From contig JAEYZH010000161.1 of NCBI GenBank assembly GCA_023430685.1, positions 1 through 16,533 on the forward strand: a stretch of 16,533 bases of DNA, given 5' to 3'. The stretch's first letter is position 1, and every line of letters begins with the position of its first letter. The position numbers and the translations under genes were made by a program. The notes beneath the pieces were generated by a model, which saw nothing but the letters and a program-made list of their open reading frames with translations, did no database searches and had not been told where the DNA came from. Positions 7,648-14,052 of the stretch are shown here, one piece after another. The DNA is from Pseudomonadota bacterium (GTDB lineage: Bacteria; Pseudomonadota; Gammaproteobacteria; Xanthomonadales; Rhodanobacteraceae).

Positions 7648-10227
7648 ATGGCTGAGCTGGCCAAAGAAGTCATTCGCGTCAACATCGAGGACGAGGTCCG
7701 CAAGAGCTACCTCGACTACGCGATGAGCGTGATCGTCGGGCGCGCGCTGCCCGACGTGCGCGATGGCCTGAAGCCGGTGCACCGCCGCACGCTGTATTCG
7801 ATGCACGAGTCGAACACGACCTGGAATCGCGCGTACGTGAAGTGCGCTCGCGTGGTCGGCGACGTGATGGGCAAGTACCACCCGCACGGCGATTCGTCGA
7901 TCTACGACGCGCTGGTGCGCATGGCGCAGGATTTCTCGATGCGCTACACGCTCGTCGACGGCCAGGGCAACTTCGGCTCGGTCGACGGCGACGAAGCGGC
8001 GGCGATGCGCTACACCGAGTGCCGCCTCGACCGCCTCACGTCGGAACTGCTGGCCGACATCGACAAGGAAACCGTCGACTACCAGCCGAACTACGACGAG
8101 AAGGAACTCGAGCCGACGGTGCTGCCGACGCGCGTGCCGAACCTGCTGATCAACGGTTCGGCCGGTATCGCGGTCGGCATGGCGACCAACGTGCCGCCGC
8201 ACAACCTGACCGAAGTGCTGACCGCGTGCATCGCGCTGATCGACGACTCGGCACTGGGCTTCGACGAGCTCATGCACATCGTGCCCGGGCCGGACTTCCC
8301 GACCGCGGGCATCATCAACGGCGCGGCCGGCATCGTGGAGGCCTACAAGACCGGGCGTGGGCGCATCCTCGTGCGCGCGAAGGCCGAGATCGAGAGCGAG
8401 GACAACGGTCGCGAGACGATCGTCGTCACCGAGCTTCCGTTCCAGGTCAACAAGGCGCGGTTGATCGAGAAGATCGCGGAGCTGGTCAAGGAAAAGCGCA
8501 TCGAGGGTATTTCGGAACTGCGCGACGAGTCCGACAAGGACGGCCTGCGCGTGGTGATCGAGGTGCGCCGCGACACCTCGGCCGACGTGCTGCTGAACAA
8601 CCTGTTCCAGCAGACCCAGCTGCAGGTCACTTTCGGCATCAACATGGTCGCGCTCGTGGATGGCCAGCCGCGCACGCTCGGCCTGCGCGAGATCCTCGAC
8701 GCGTTCATCCGCCATCGCCGCGAGATCGTCACGCGGCGCACGATCTTCGACCTGCGCAAGGCGCGCGACCGTGCCCACATCCTCGAAGGCCTGACCGTCG
8801 CACTCGCGAACATCGACGAGATGGTCGAGTTGATCCGCACCTCGCCGACACCCGAAGAGGCGAAGCAGCGCATGCTCGCGCGCAGCTGGGAACCGGGCAT
8901 GGTGCGCGCGCTGCTCGCGGCGGCCGGCGCCGATGCCTCGCGGCCCGAAGGACTGGACGCCGGGATCGGCTTGTCCGGCGCGGGTTACCAGTTGTCGGAA
9001 ACGCAGGCGCAGCAGATCCTCGAGATGCGCCTCGCCCGCCTGACGGGGCTCGAGCAGGAAAAGCTCAGCGACGAATACCGCGAACTGCTGACCACGATCG
9101 CGGGCCTGATCGAGATCCTCGAGAACCCGGATGTGCTGCTCAAGGTGATCCGCGACGAACTCGTCGCGCTGCGCGAGCAGTACGGCGATGCGCGCCGCAC
9201 CGTGATCCAGGCGAGTCAGGAAGACCTCGACATCCTCGACCTGATCGAACCCGAGGACGTGGTCGTCACGCTGTCGCACGCGGGCTATGCGAAGCGCCAG
9301 CCGGTCAGCCTGTACCGCGCGCAGCGCCGCGGCGGCAAGGGTCGTTCGGCGACCGCGATGAAGGAAGAGGATTTCGTCGAGCGGCTGTGGATCGCGAACA
9401 CGCACGACACCCTGCTGGTGTTCACGAGCAAGGGCCGCGTGTTCTGGCTCAAGGTCTACAAGCTGCCCGACGCGGGTCCGCACGCGCGCGGCAAGCCGAT
9501 CGTGAACCTGCTGCCGCTCGAACCCGACGAGCGCGTGCAGGCGGTGCAGACCGTGCGCGAGTTCGACGACGACCGTTACGTGTTCTTCGCGACGCGCAAC
9601 GGCACGGTCAAGAAGACCCCGCTGTCGGAGTTCGCGTTCCAGCTCCAGCGCGGGAAGATCGCGATCGGCCTCGAGGAGGGCGATGCGCTCGTCGACGTGC
9701 AGCTCACCGACGGCGCGCGCGACGTGATGCTGTTCGCGTCGAACGGCAAGGCGGTGCGCTTCGCCGAAGACGAAGTGCGCTCGATGGGTCGCGCGGCGAC
9801 CGGCGTGCGCGGCATGCGCCTGGCCGACGGGGAAACGGTGGTCAGCATGGTCGTGCCCGAAGGCGACGACGACATCCTGACCGCGACCGAGCGCGGCTAC
9901 GGCAAGCGCACCGAGCTCGTCGACTATCCGCGCAAGGGCCGCGGCACCCAGGGCGTGATCGCGATCCAGTGTTCCGAACGCAATGGCGCGTTGATCGGCG
10001 CTGTGCAGCTCGGCGAGGCCCACGAGCTCATGCTGATCTCGAACCAGGGCACGCTCGTGCGCACGCGCGCGACCGAGATCGCGCGGGTCGGCCGCAATAC
10101 GCAGGGCGTCACGCTGATCCGCCTGCCCGCCGACGAGCAGCTGGTCGGCGTCGTGCGCGTCGACGCGTTGGGCGATGAAGACGATGCGGAAGCCGGGGTC
10201 ACCGAAGCGCCGCCGGGCGAGGCATGA
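7648..10227 (+). CDS. gyrA: DNA gyrase subunit A
   Basis: The product has 859 residues (E. coli 875). With GyrB it introduces negative supercoils, breaking DNA through a tyrosyl link. Landmarks: an N-terminal breakage-reunion domain opening with VRKSYLDYAMSVIVGRALPD; catalytic Arg121-Tyr122 in AAAMRYTE; the quinolone region numbered as in E. coli, with Ser83 and Asp87 both in the sensitive state; GyrA box QRRGGKG at 559-565 starting the DNA-wrapping beta-pinwheel; and a short acidic tail (EDDAEAG...). The QRDR reads GDSSIYDALVRMAQDF, whereas most gammaproteobacteria have an A-V-Y-D-T-I-type core. The ATG at 7648 has GAGG at 7637-7640. It is monocistronic or the start of its own unit, and ends 5 nt before a REP cluster. 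Confidence 0.99.
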   Translation: MAELAKEVIRVNIEDEVRKSYLDYAMSVIVGRALPDVRDGLKPVHRRTLYSMHESNTTWNRAYVKCARVVGDVMGKYHPHGDSSIYDALVRMAQDFSMRYTLVDGQGNFGSVDGDEAAAMRYTECRLDRLTSELLADIDKETVDYQPNYDEKELEPTVLPTRVPNLLINGSAGIAVGMATNVPPHNLTEVLTACIALIDDSALGFDELMHIVPGPDFPTAGIINGAAGIVEAYKTGRGRILVRAKAEIESEDNGRETIVVTELPFQVNKARLIEKIAELVKEKRIEGISELRDESDKDGLRVVIEVRRDTSADVLLNNLFQQTQLQVTFGINMVALVDGQPRTLGLREILDAFIRHRREIVTRRTIFDLRKARDRAHILEGLTVALANIDEMVELIRTSPTPEEAKQRMLARSWEPGMVRALLAAAGADASRPEGLDAGIGLSGAGYQLSETQAQQILEMRLARLTGLEQEKLSDEYRELLTTIAGLIEILENPDVLLKVIRDELVALREQYGDARRTVIQASQEDLDILDLIEPEDVVVTLSHAGYAKRQPVSLYRAQRRGGKGRSATAMKEEDFVERLWIANTHDTLLVFTSKGRVFWLKVYKLPDAGPHARGKPIVNLLPLEPDERVQAVQTVREFDDDRYVFFATRNGTVKKTPLSEFAFQLQRGKIAIGLEEGDALVDVQLTDGARDVMLFASNGKAVRFAEDEVRSMGRAATGVRGMRLADGETVVSMVVPEGDDDILTATERGYGKRTELVDYPRKGRGTQGVIAIQCSERNGALIGAVQLGEAHELMLISNQGTLVRTRATEIARVGRNTQGVTLIRLPADEQLVGVVRVDALGDEDDAEAGVTEAPPGEA

Positions 10228-10232
10228 ACCCG

Positions 10233-10270
10233 CGTCCGTAGGAGCCCACCCTGTGGGCGATCCGCGCAGG
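10233..10270 (+). repeat. REP palindrome copy 1
   Basis: This 38-nt element is identical to 10337-10374. It begins with a GTAGGAGC foot (GTAG at 10238-10241) followed by the stem GCCCAC-CCT-GTGGGC (10244-10258). GTAG/GGAG tetranucleotides at the base of a hairpin are the hallmark of REP elements spread by RAYT transposases, which are common in Xanthomonadales and Pseudomonas. It lies 5 nt after the gyrA stop. Confidence 0.85.
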
Positions 10271-10300
10271 GAACCGGTTGTGCGCGGGCATCCGGATTGG

Positions 10301-10330
10301 CGCGAATCGCGCACAGGGTGCGCTCCTACG
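10301..10330 (-). repeat. REP palindrome copy 2, inverted
   Basis: Read on the - strand this is the same element: CGTAGGAGC, then the stem GCGCAC-CCT-GTGCGC, then GCGAT and CGCG. Against copies 1 and 3 the third stem pair is G-C instead of C-G, a two-sided change that preserves pairing. One further substitution lies in the 3' flank. Inverted between the two direct copies, it makes a mosaic (BIME-like) cluster. Confidence 0.85.
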
Positions 10331-10336
10331 CAAACC

Positions 10337-10374
10337 CGTCCGTAGGAGCCCACCCTGTGGGCGATCCGCGCAGG
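10337..10374 (+). repeat. REP palindrome copy 3
   Basis: This is an exact 38-nt copy of 10233-10270, 104 nt downstream. Its 5' half (CGTAGGAGC at 10341-10349) is complementary to the end of copy 2 (GCTCCTACG at 10322-10330), so copies 2 and 3 can form one long hairpin. The cluster sits between convergent gyrA and the peroxiredoxin gene and may block read-through in both directions. No separate T-tract terminator was found for either gene. Confidence 0.85.
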
Positions 10375-10438
10375 ACAAGGCGGGCTCTACCGGCTCCGGA
10401 TCGCACGCAGGCGCGATATCGAAGCCTTGCCAGGCAGC

Positions 10439-10918
10439 TCAGCCGATCGCGTCGAGCACCGCTTCGGCGCTCGACACCTTGAATTCGCCGGGCGCCTCCA
10501 CCGCAAGCTGCTTCACGATGCCGTCTTCGGCGTAGAGCGCGAAGCGCTTCGAACGCAGGCCCATGCCGAACTTCGTCGCATCCATCTCGAGGCCCAGCGC
10601 CTTGACGAACTCGCCATTGCCATCGGCGAGCATCGCGAGCTCCTCGGGGACGTCGCGCTGCTTCGCCCAGGCGCCCATCACGAACGCGTCATTGACCGAC
10701 AGGCAGGCCACGTCGATGTCGCGCTGGCGGAACTCCGCGAGCTTTTCGACGTAACCGGGCAGGTGCTTCTCCGAACACGTCGGGGTGAACGCCCCCGGCA
10801 CGCCGAACAGCACGACCTTGCGGTTGGCGAAGATCTCGTCGGTCGTGACCGGCTGGACGCCGTCACGCATGCGGCCGAGGGTCGCCGAGGGAATCCGGTC
10901 GCCGGTCTTGATCGTCAT
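10439..10918 (-). CDS. Peroxiredoxin, Prx5 type
   Basis: The product has 159 residues. It reduces hydrogen peroxide and organic hydroperoxides in the cytosol using a reactive Cys. The thioredoxin fold carries FGVPGAFTPTCSEKHLPGY with the peroxidatic Cys48. Arg125 in LRSKRFALY is the conserved active-site arginine. DVACLSVNDAFVMGAW, with a second Cys at 72, is the Prx5/AhpC-TSA signature; Cys72 is conserved in the family but not a proven resolving residue. No glutaredoxin domain is fused. I chose the ATG at 10918 over a GTG five codons upstream, because GGAG lies 9 nt before the ATG and the protein then begins MTIKTGDRIPS as relatives do. It diverges from hsp20. Confidence 0.92.
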   Translation of the reverse strand: MTIKTGDRIPSATLGRMRDGVQPVTTDEIFANRKVVLFGVPGAFTPTCSEKHLPGYVEKLAEFRQRDIDVACLSVNDAFVMGAWAKQRDVPEELAMLADGNGEFVKALGLEMDATKFGMGLRSKRFALYAEDGIVKQLAVEAPGEFKVSSAEAVLDAIG

Positions 10919-10950
10919 CGCATTCAGCTCCACTCAGGGCAGGGTGGTCC

Positions 10951-10956
10951 ATCATA
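10951..10956 (-). promoter_or_regulatory. Putative -10 of the peroxiredoxin gene
   Basis: On the - strand this reads TATGAT, five of six bases of the sigma-70 -10, placing a transcript start near 10944 and a leader of about 25 nt. No strong -35 is seen upstream; the nearest candidate, GCGACC, has a 19-nt spacer. Confidence 0.4.
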
Positions 10957-10983
10957 CGACGGCTCCGCGGGCGCAGGTCGCGC

Positions 10984-11011
10984 CTTGAATCGTGTGCGCC
11001 GGACCCTAGAT
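10984..11011 (+). promoter_or_regulatory. Putative sigma-32 heat-shock promoter of hsp20
   Basis: CTTGAA at 10984-10989 matches the sigma-32 -35 core. After a 14-nt spacer, CCCTAGAT at 11004-11011 matches six of eight positions of CCCCATNT. The 5-bp repeats CCGGA/TCCGG flank this -10 at 10999-11003 and 11011-11015. Transcription would begin near 11018. The downstream gene is a small heat-shock protein, which fits. Confidence 0.55.
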
Positions 11012-11020
11012 CCGGGACAT

Positions 11021-11044
11021 GGCGGCCGCAAGCGCCGCCCCTAC
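11021..11044 (-). repeat. REP-like hairpin in the hsp20 leader
   Basis: On the - strand this reads a GTAG foot followed by GGGCGGC, a GCTTGCG loop and GCCGCC, a 6-bp perfect stem. It has the same GTAG-G layout as the gyrA-side REPs but a different stem and loop, so it would be another REP subtype. On the + strand transcript it forms a hairpin (11021-11039) ending 10 nt before the Shine-Dalgarno sequence. Confidence 0.5.
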
Positions 11045-11059
11045 ATTCCGGAGGGAAAC

Positions 11060-11506
11060 ATGAGCATCACCCGTCACAACCCCTGGGCATCCAATGTCAA
11101 CGTGCAGGACGAACTGCGTGGGCTGTTCGACCGGTTCTTCAACACCGACGACGCCGACCAGTCCAACGTCGTGACCAGCCAGTGGGCGCCGCGCGTCGAC
11201 ATCAAGGAAGAGGAGAAGCGCTTCGTGATCCTCGCCGACATCCCGGGCGTCGACCCGAAGGACATCGAGGTGCACATGGACAAGGGCATCCTGTCGCTGA
11301 AGGGCGAGCGCCAGTCGCAGTCGAAGGAGCAGAACGGCAAGTTCACGCGCGTCGAGCGCACGCACGGCAGCTTCTATCGCCGGTTCGCCCTCCCCGACAG
11401 CGCGGATGCCGACGGCATCACCGCGGTCGGCAAGCACGGCGTGCTCGAGATCTCGATCCCGAAAAAGCCGGAGACGACCCCGCGCCGCATCGCGATCGAC
11501 AGCTGA
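11060..11506 (+). CDS. Small heat-shock protein, Hsp20/alpha-crystallin family
   Basis: The product has 148 residues. It is an ATP-independent holdase that binds unfolding proteins and hands them to DnaK/ClpB. The N-terminal arm (~1-40) is followed by the alpha-crystallin domain from about WAPRVDIKEEEKRFVILADIPGV to HGVLEISIPKK. The C-terminal tail carries the oligomerisation motif Ile144-Ala-Ile146. The domain's usual AxxxNGVL is here AVGKHGVL, with His for Asn. The ATG at 11060 follows GGAGGG (11050-11055) at close spacing. A sigma-32-like promoter lies upstream, and a DnaJ-family gene lies 121 nt downstream on the same strand, so both probably act in the heat-shock response. Confidence 0.95.
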   Translation: MSITRHNPWASNVNVQDELRGLFDRFFNTDDADQSNVVTSQWAPRVDIKEEEKRFVILADIPGVDPKDIEVHMDKGILSLKGERQSQSKEQNGKFTRVERTHGSFYRRFALPDSADADGITAVGKHGVLEISIPKKPETTPRRIAIDS

Positions 11507-11511
11507 CCGGC

Positions 11512-11527
11512 CCGGCCGCGAGGCCGG
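11512..11527 (+). other. GNRA-capped hairpin after hsp20
   Basis: CCGGCC-GCGA-GGCCGG is a perfect 6-bp stem with a GNRA-type tetraloop, 5 nt after the hsp20 stop. It is followed by CGCTTTGG, so a U-tract is almost absent. It may protect the hsp20 mRNA end or be a weak terminator. Confidence 0.5.
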
Positions 11528-11572
11528 CGCTTTGGTACGCTGCGCGAGAGCGCGGCGTGGCTGGCGACACCC

Positions 11573-11601
11573 ACGGCCCGCGGCCACGAACCGCGGGCCG
11601 T
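11573..11601 (+). terminator. Strong hairpin upstream of cbpA, terminator or attenuator
   Basis: An 11-bp perfect stem, ACGGCCCGCGG paired with CCGCGGGCCGT around a 7-nt loop (CCACGAA), is followed by TTCGTT, a short broken T-tract. It ends 26 nt before the cbpA start. As a terminator it would end hsp20 transcripts. Being this close to cbpA it could instead attenuate cbpA. A TGGTACGCT extended -10 candidate at 11533-11541 precedes it. Confidence 0.5.
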
Positions 11602-11627
11602 TTCGTTGCGGGAGGCAGGCACACCGG

Positions 11628-12518
11628 ATGGAATTCAAGGACTACTACGACACGCTCGGCGTGAAGGCGGATGCGACCGATGCCGAGGTCAAGTCGGCTT
11701 ATCGCAGGCTCGCGCGCAAGTACCACCCTGACGTGAGCAAGGAAGCCGGTGCGGAAGACCGGTTCAAGGCCGTCAACGAAGCCTACGAGGCGCTCAAGGA
11801 TCCCGACCGCCGCAAGGCCTACGACCAGTTGCGCGCGGGCGGCTACCGCGGCGGCGATCCGTTCCGCGGACCGCCGCCGAACTGGCAGCGCGAGACGCAT
11901 TTCGGTGGCGGGGAGGGCGATGGCGATTTCAGCGACTTCTTCGAATCGCTGTTCGGCGGGGGCCGCGCGGGCGGCGCGCGCCCGGGACCTCGTCGCGGGC
12001 GCGACCTGCACGCGCAGGTCGCGGTCGGCATCGAAAGCGCCTGGCATGGCGGGCGCGAGCGCATCAGCCTCAGGGACGGGCAGGGCGAGCGCACGCTCGA
12101 GGTCAAGATCCCCGCGGGCATCGTTCCCGGGCAGCAGATCCGCCTTGCGGGGCAGGGCTACCACGGCGTGCACGGTGGACCACGCGGCGACCTGATCCTC
12201 GAGATCCAGTTGCGCGAGGACGGCCGTTTCCGGCTCGCGGGGCGCAACGTGCTGTCGACGCTGCCGGTGGCGCCGTGGGAGGCCGCACTCGGCGCGACGG
12301 TCAAGGTGCCTACGCTCGGCGGCGACGTCGAGCTGCGCATTCCCGCGGGTTCGGACGGTGGCCGCAAGATGCGGCTGCGCGGGCGCGGCTGGCCCGGCCA
12401 GCCGCCGGGCGACCAGATCGTGACGCTCGAGATCAGGGTGCCGCCCGCGGCGAACGACGAGCAGCGCGCGCTCTACGAGAAGATGGCGCAGAGTTTCGAC
12501 TTCGATCCGCGCGCCTGA
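11628..12518 (+). CDS. cbpA: DnaJ-family co-chaperone, CbpA type
   Basis: The product has 296 residues (E. coli CbpA 306). It is a J-domain co-chaperone that stimulates DnaK ATP hydrolysis. The J-domain (~1-70) has the essential His33-Pro34-Asp35 in RKYHPDVS. A Gly/Phe-rich linker follows (~75-125: FGGGEGDGDFSDFFESLFGGG). Then come the two C-terminal substrate-binding sheets (RDLHAQVAVGIESAWHGG..., IPAGIVPGQQIRLAGQG..., RGDLILEIQ, APWEAALGATVKVPTLGG). The four CxxCxGxG zinc motifs of DnaJ are absent, which makes it the CbpA class. The ATG at 11628 has GGAGG at 11611-11615, a rather long spacing of 12 nt. No cbpM regulator gene follows. Its closeness to hsp20 suggests a shared stress role. Confidence 0.92.
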   Translation: MEFKDYYDTLGVKADATDAEVKSAYRRLARKYHPDVSKEAGAEDRFKAVNEAYEALKDPDRRKAYDQLRAGGYRGGDPFRGPPPNWQRETHFGGGEGDGDFSDFFESLFGGGRAGGARPGPRRGRDLHAQVAVGIESAWHGGRERISLRDGQGERTLEVKIPAGIVPGQQIRLAGQGYHGVHGGPRGDLILEIQLREDGRFRLAGRNVLSTLPVAPWEAALGATVKVPTLGGDVELRIPAGSDGGRKMRLRGRGWPGQPPGDQIVTLEIRVPPAANDEQRALYEKMAQSFDFDPRA

Positions 12519-12550
12519 GCAGCGGCCACCCGCGGGCGCGAACCGGGCCT

Positions 12551-12575
12551 GCGGCGCACGCAGCGTGTGCGCCGC
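12551..12575. terminator. Hairpin between convergent cbpA and the response-regulator gene
   Basis: GCGGCGCAC-GCAGCGT-GTGCGCCGC forms a perfect 9-bp stem in the 64-nt gap between two convergent stop codons. Being symmetric it could act for both genes. No T-tract flanks it on either side, so it is either a poor intrinsic terminator or a stabilising 3' hairpin. Confidence 0.5.
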
Positions 12576-12582
12576 GGCGGAG

Positions 12583-12948
12583 TCAGCCCGGGAGGTATTC
12601 CTGGATAACGCGCGTGAGTTCGGCGTCGTCGATCGGCTTGGTCACATAGGCCTTGGCGCCCTGGCGCATGCCCCAGACGCGGTCGGTGTCCTGGTCCTTG
12701 GTGGTGACGAGCACGATCGGGATGTGGCTCGTCTTGGGATCCTTCGAGATCGTGCGCGTGGCCTGGAACCCGTTGAGGTTCGGCATCACCACATCCATGA
12801 GGATGAGGTCCGGCAGCTCGCGCTTGGCCGCCTCGACACCGGCGGCGCCGTCTTCCGCGGTCACGACCTGGTGGCCGAGCTTCTCGACGGTGCGCTTCAT
12901 GCCGACCAGCTGCGACGGCGAATCGTCGACGATCAGTACCTTGGACAT
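12583..12948 (-). CDS. Single-domain response regulator, PilH-like
   Basis: The product has 121 residues and consists of one CheY-like receiver with no output domain. Conserved sites: acidic pair Asp8-Asp9 in LIVDDSPSQ, phospho-acceptor Asp52 in LILMDVVMPNLNGFQATR, Thr82/83 in VLVTTKDQDTDR, and Lys104 in YVTKP. The wording NGFQATRTISKD...TTKDQDTDRVWG strongly resembles PilH, which modulates type IV pilus twitching through the Pil-Chp chemosensory system. No pilG, pilI, pilJ or chpA gene is nearby, so the partner kinase is unknown and the pilH name is not asserted. The gene lies 67 nt after the YhdH-type gene on the same strand. A GGGGGA sequence precedes the ATG by about 10 nt. Confidence 0.92.
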   Translation of the reverse strand: MSKVLIVDDSPSQLVGMKRTVEKLGHQVVTAEDGAAGVEAAKRELPDLILMDVVMPNLNGFQATRTISKDPKTSHIPIVLVTTKDQDTDRVWGMRQGAKAYVTKPIDDAELTRVIQEYLPG

Positions 12949-12978
12949 GGTGTTCGTTTCCCCCTGTAGGAAGGGCGC

Positions 12979-12984
12979 ATTCTA
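12979..12984 (-). promoter_or_regulatory. Putative -10 of the response-regulator gene
   Basis: On the - strand this reads TAGAAT, five of six bases of the consensus, about 31 nt upstream of the start codon. The best -35 candidate (TGGCCG, spacer 18) is weak. A short GAGGC/GCCTC hairpin (12991-13003) lies between it and the upstream gene. Confidence 0.35.
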
Positions 12985-13015
12985 GTCTCGGAGGCGGCGC
13001 CTCGGCCAGCCTCGC

Positions 13016-14020
13016 TCAGTCCACCCGCACCACGGTGCGGCCGTGCGACTGCCCGGCGAGCATGGTATCGAAAACCGCCGGCAGCTCGGCCAGTCCCGTT
13101 TCACGATTCGCGATGTCTGCAAGATGGGCCGGCTTCCAGTCGCCGGCCAGCCGTTCCCACACCTGGTCGCGGATCTCGCGCGCGCTGCCGGCGGAGGCGA
13201 CCCCGAGCAGGCTCACGCCGCGGATGATGAAGGGCATCACCGTGGTCGCCAGTGCGGGCGAGGCGGCGAGGCCGCAGCTCGCGATGTTTCCGTACGGGCG
13301 GATCACGCGCGTGAGTCCGGCGAGCATGTCGCCGCCGACGTTGTCGATCGCACCGGCCCAGCGCGCATTCTCGAGCGGACGCTGGCCCCAGTGCAGGCCC
13401 TCGCGCGCGATGCACTGCTTCGCGCCGAGGCCGATCAGCCAGTCGAACTGGTCGACCTTGCCGGTGATCGCGTGCGCCTCGAAGCCTGCGCGCGTCAGGA
13501 TGTCGATCGCGAGCGAGCCGACGCCGCCGGTCGCGCCGGTCACGACGATCGGGCCCATCTCCGGGGTCTGGCCATTGCGTTCCATCTGCAGCAGGGACAG
13601 AGCCGCGGTGTAGCCCGCGGTGCCGAGCGCCATCGACTCGCGCAGCGTCAGGCCCGCGGGCAGCGGGATCGTCCACTTCGATTCGAGGCGCACGTATTCG
13701 GCATAGCCGCCATCGCGCGTCTCCGAGAGGCCGCAGCCGGTGCAGAGAACCTGGTCGCCTTCCCTGAACGCGGGATCGGCCGATGCCGCGACGTAACCGG
13801 CTGCGTCGATGCCGCCATTGAGCGGGAAGAAGCGCAGGATCTTGCCGCTGCCGGTGCCCGCGAGCGCGTCCTTGTAGTTCACCGACGAGTACGCGACCTT
13901 CACCAGCACTTCACCGGGCGACAGCTCACCCGCGCGCATCGTCTCGATACCCGCACGATGCCCGCTCGCATCGTTGTGGATGCGGAAGGCGGAGAAGCGC
14001 ATGTCGTCGCCGATGCTCAT
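13016..14020 (-). CDS. Acrylyl-CoA reductase/YhdH-type quinone oxidoreductase
   Basis: The product has 334 residues (E. coli YhdH 324). It is a zinc-free medium-chain dehydrogenase/reductase. YhdH/AcuI relatives reduce acryloyl-CoA to propionyl-CoA with NADPH, a detoxifying step. Seen: SSVNYKDALAGTG at 45-55, the YhdH-like substrate loop; NADP-binding VTGATGGVGSLA at 160-171; FIIRGVSLLGVAS and HGRTVVRVD at the end. One difference is a TGCGLSETRDGGYAEY stretch from 94 where, as I recall, E. coli YhdH has TGWG and HWGG, so the exact substrate is uncertain. The ATG at 14020 lies 32 nt after lpdA. A second ATG at 14002 (MRFSAFRI) would give 328 residues and matches the usual family start equally well. 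It is probably co-transcribed with lpdA. Confidence 0.85.
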   Translation of the reverse strand: MSIGDDMRFSAFRIHNDASGHRAGIETMRAGELSPGEVLVKVAYSSVNYKDALAGTGSGKILRFFPLNGGIDAAGYVAASADPAFREGDQVLCTGCGLSETRDGGYAEYVRLESKWTIPLPAGLTLRESMALGTAGYTAALSLLQMERNGQTPEMGPIVVTGATGGVGSLAIDILTRAGFEAHAITGKVDQFDWLIGLGAKQCIAREGLHWGQRPLENARWAGAIDNVGGDMLAGLTRVIRPYGNIASCGLAASPALATTVMPFIIRGVSLLGVASAGSAREIRDQVWERLAGDWKPAHLADIANRETGLAELPAVFDTMLAGQSHGRTVVRVD

Positions 14021-14052
14021 CGTTGGTTTCCGGATTCCGCGCGAGCGCGCGA

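Noticed and set aside
7632..7655. Seven-codon mini-ORF (ATG at 7632, TGA at 7653-7655) overlapping the gyrA start
   Set aside because: It has no ribosome site and an ordinary composition. So short a frame is expected by chance.
7453..10353. A 966-codon open frame on the - strand opposite gyrA
   Set aside because: It mirrors gyrA codons in a high-GC genome, where antisense stops are rare. Its translation is Arg/His/Asp-rich with no domain, and it runs through the REP cluster.
10233..10374. CRISPR-like appearance (two identical 38-nt repeats with a 66-nt gap)
   Set aside because: The gap contains an inverted third copy, the repeats are GTAG-footed palindromes, there are only two direct copies and no cas genes.
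10380..10390. GTAGAGCC on the - strand as a fourth REP
   Set aside because: The tetranucleotide foot is present but no matching second stem arm follows. At best it is a decayed remnant.
10919..10933. GTG start for the peroxiredoxin, five codons upstream
   Set aside because: It has no Shine-Dalgarno sequence of its own, while GGAG lies at proper distance from the ATG at 10918 and relatives start at MTIK-like sequence.
11019..11055. RNA thermometer sequestering the hsp20 Shine-Dalgarno
   Set aside because: The stable hairpin (11021-11039) stops 10 nt before the GGAGGG. Only a 4-bp CCCT/AGGG pairing (11039-11042 with 11052-11055) could mask it, which is too weak to claim.
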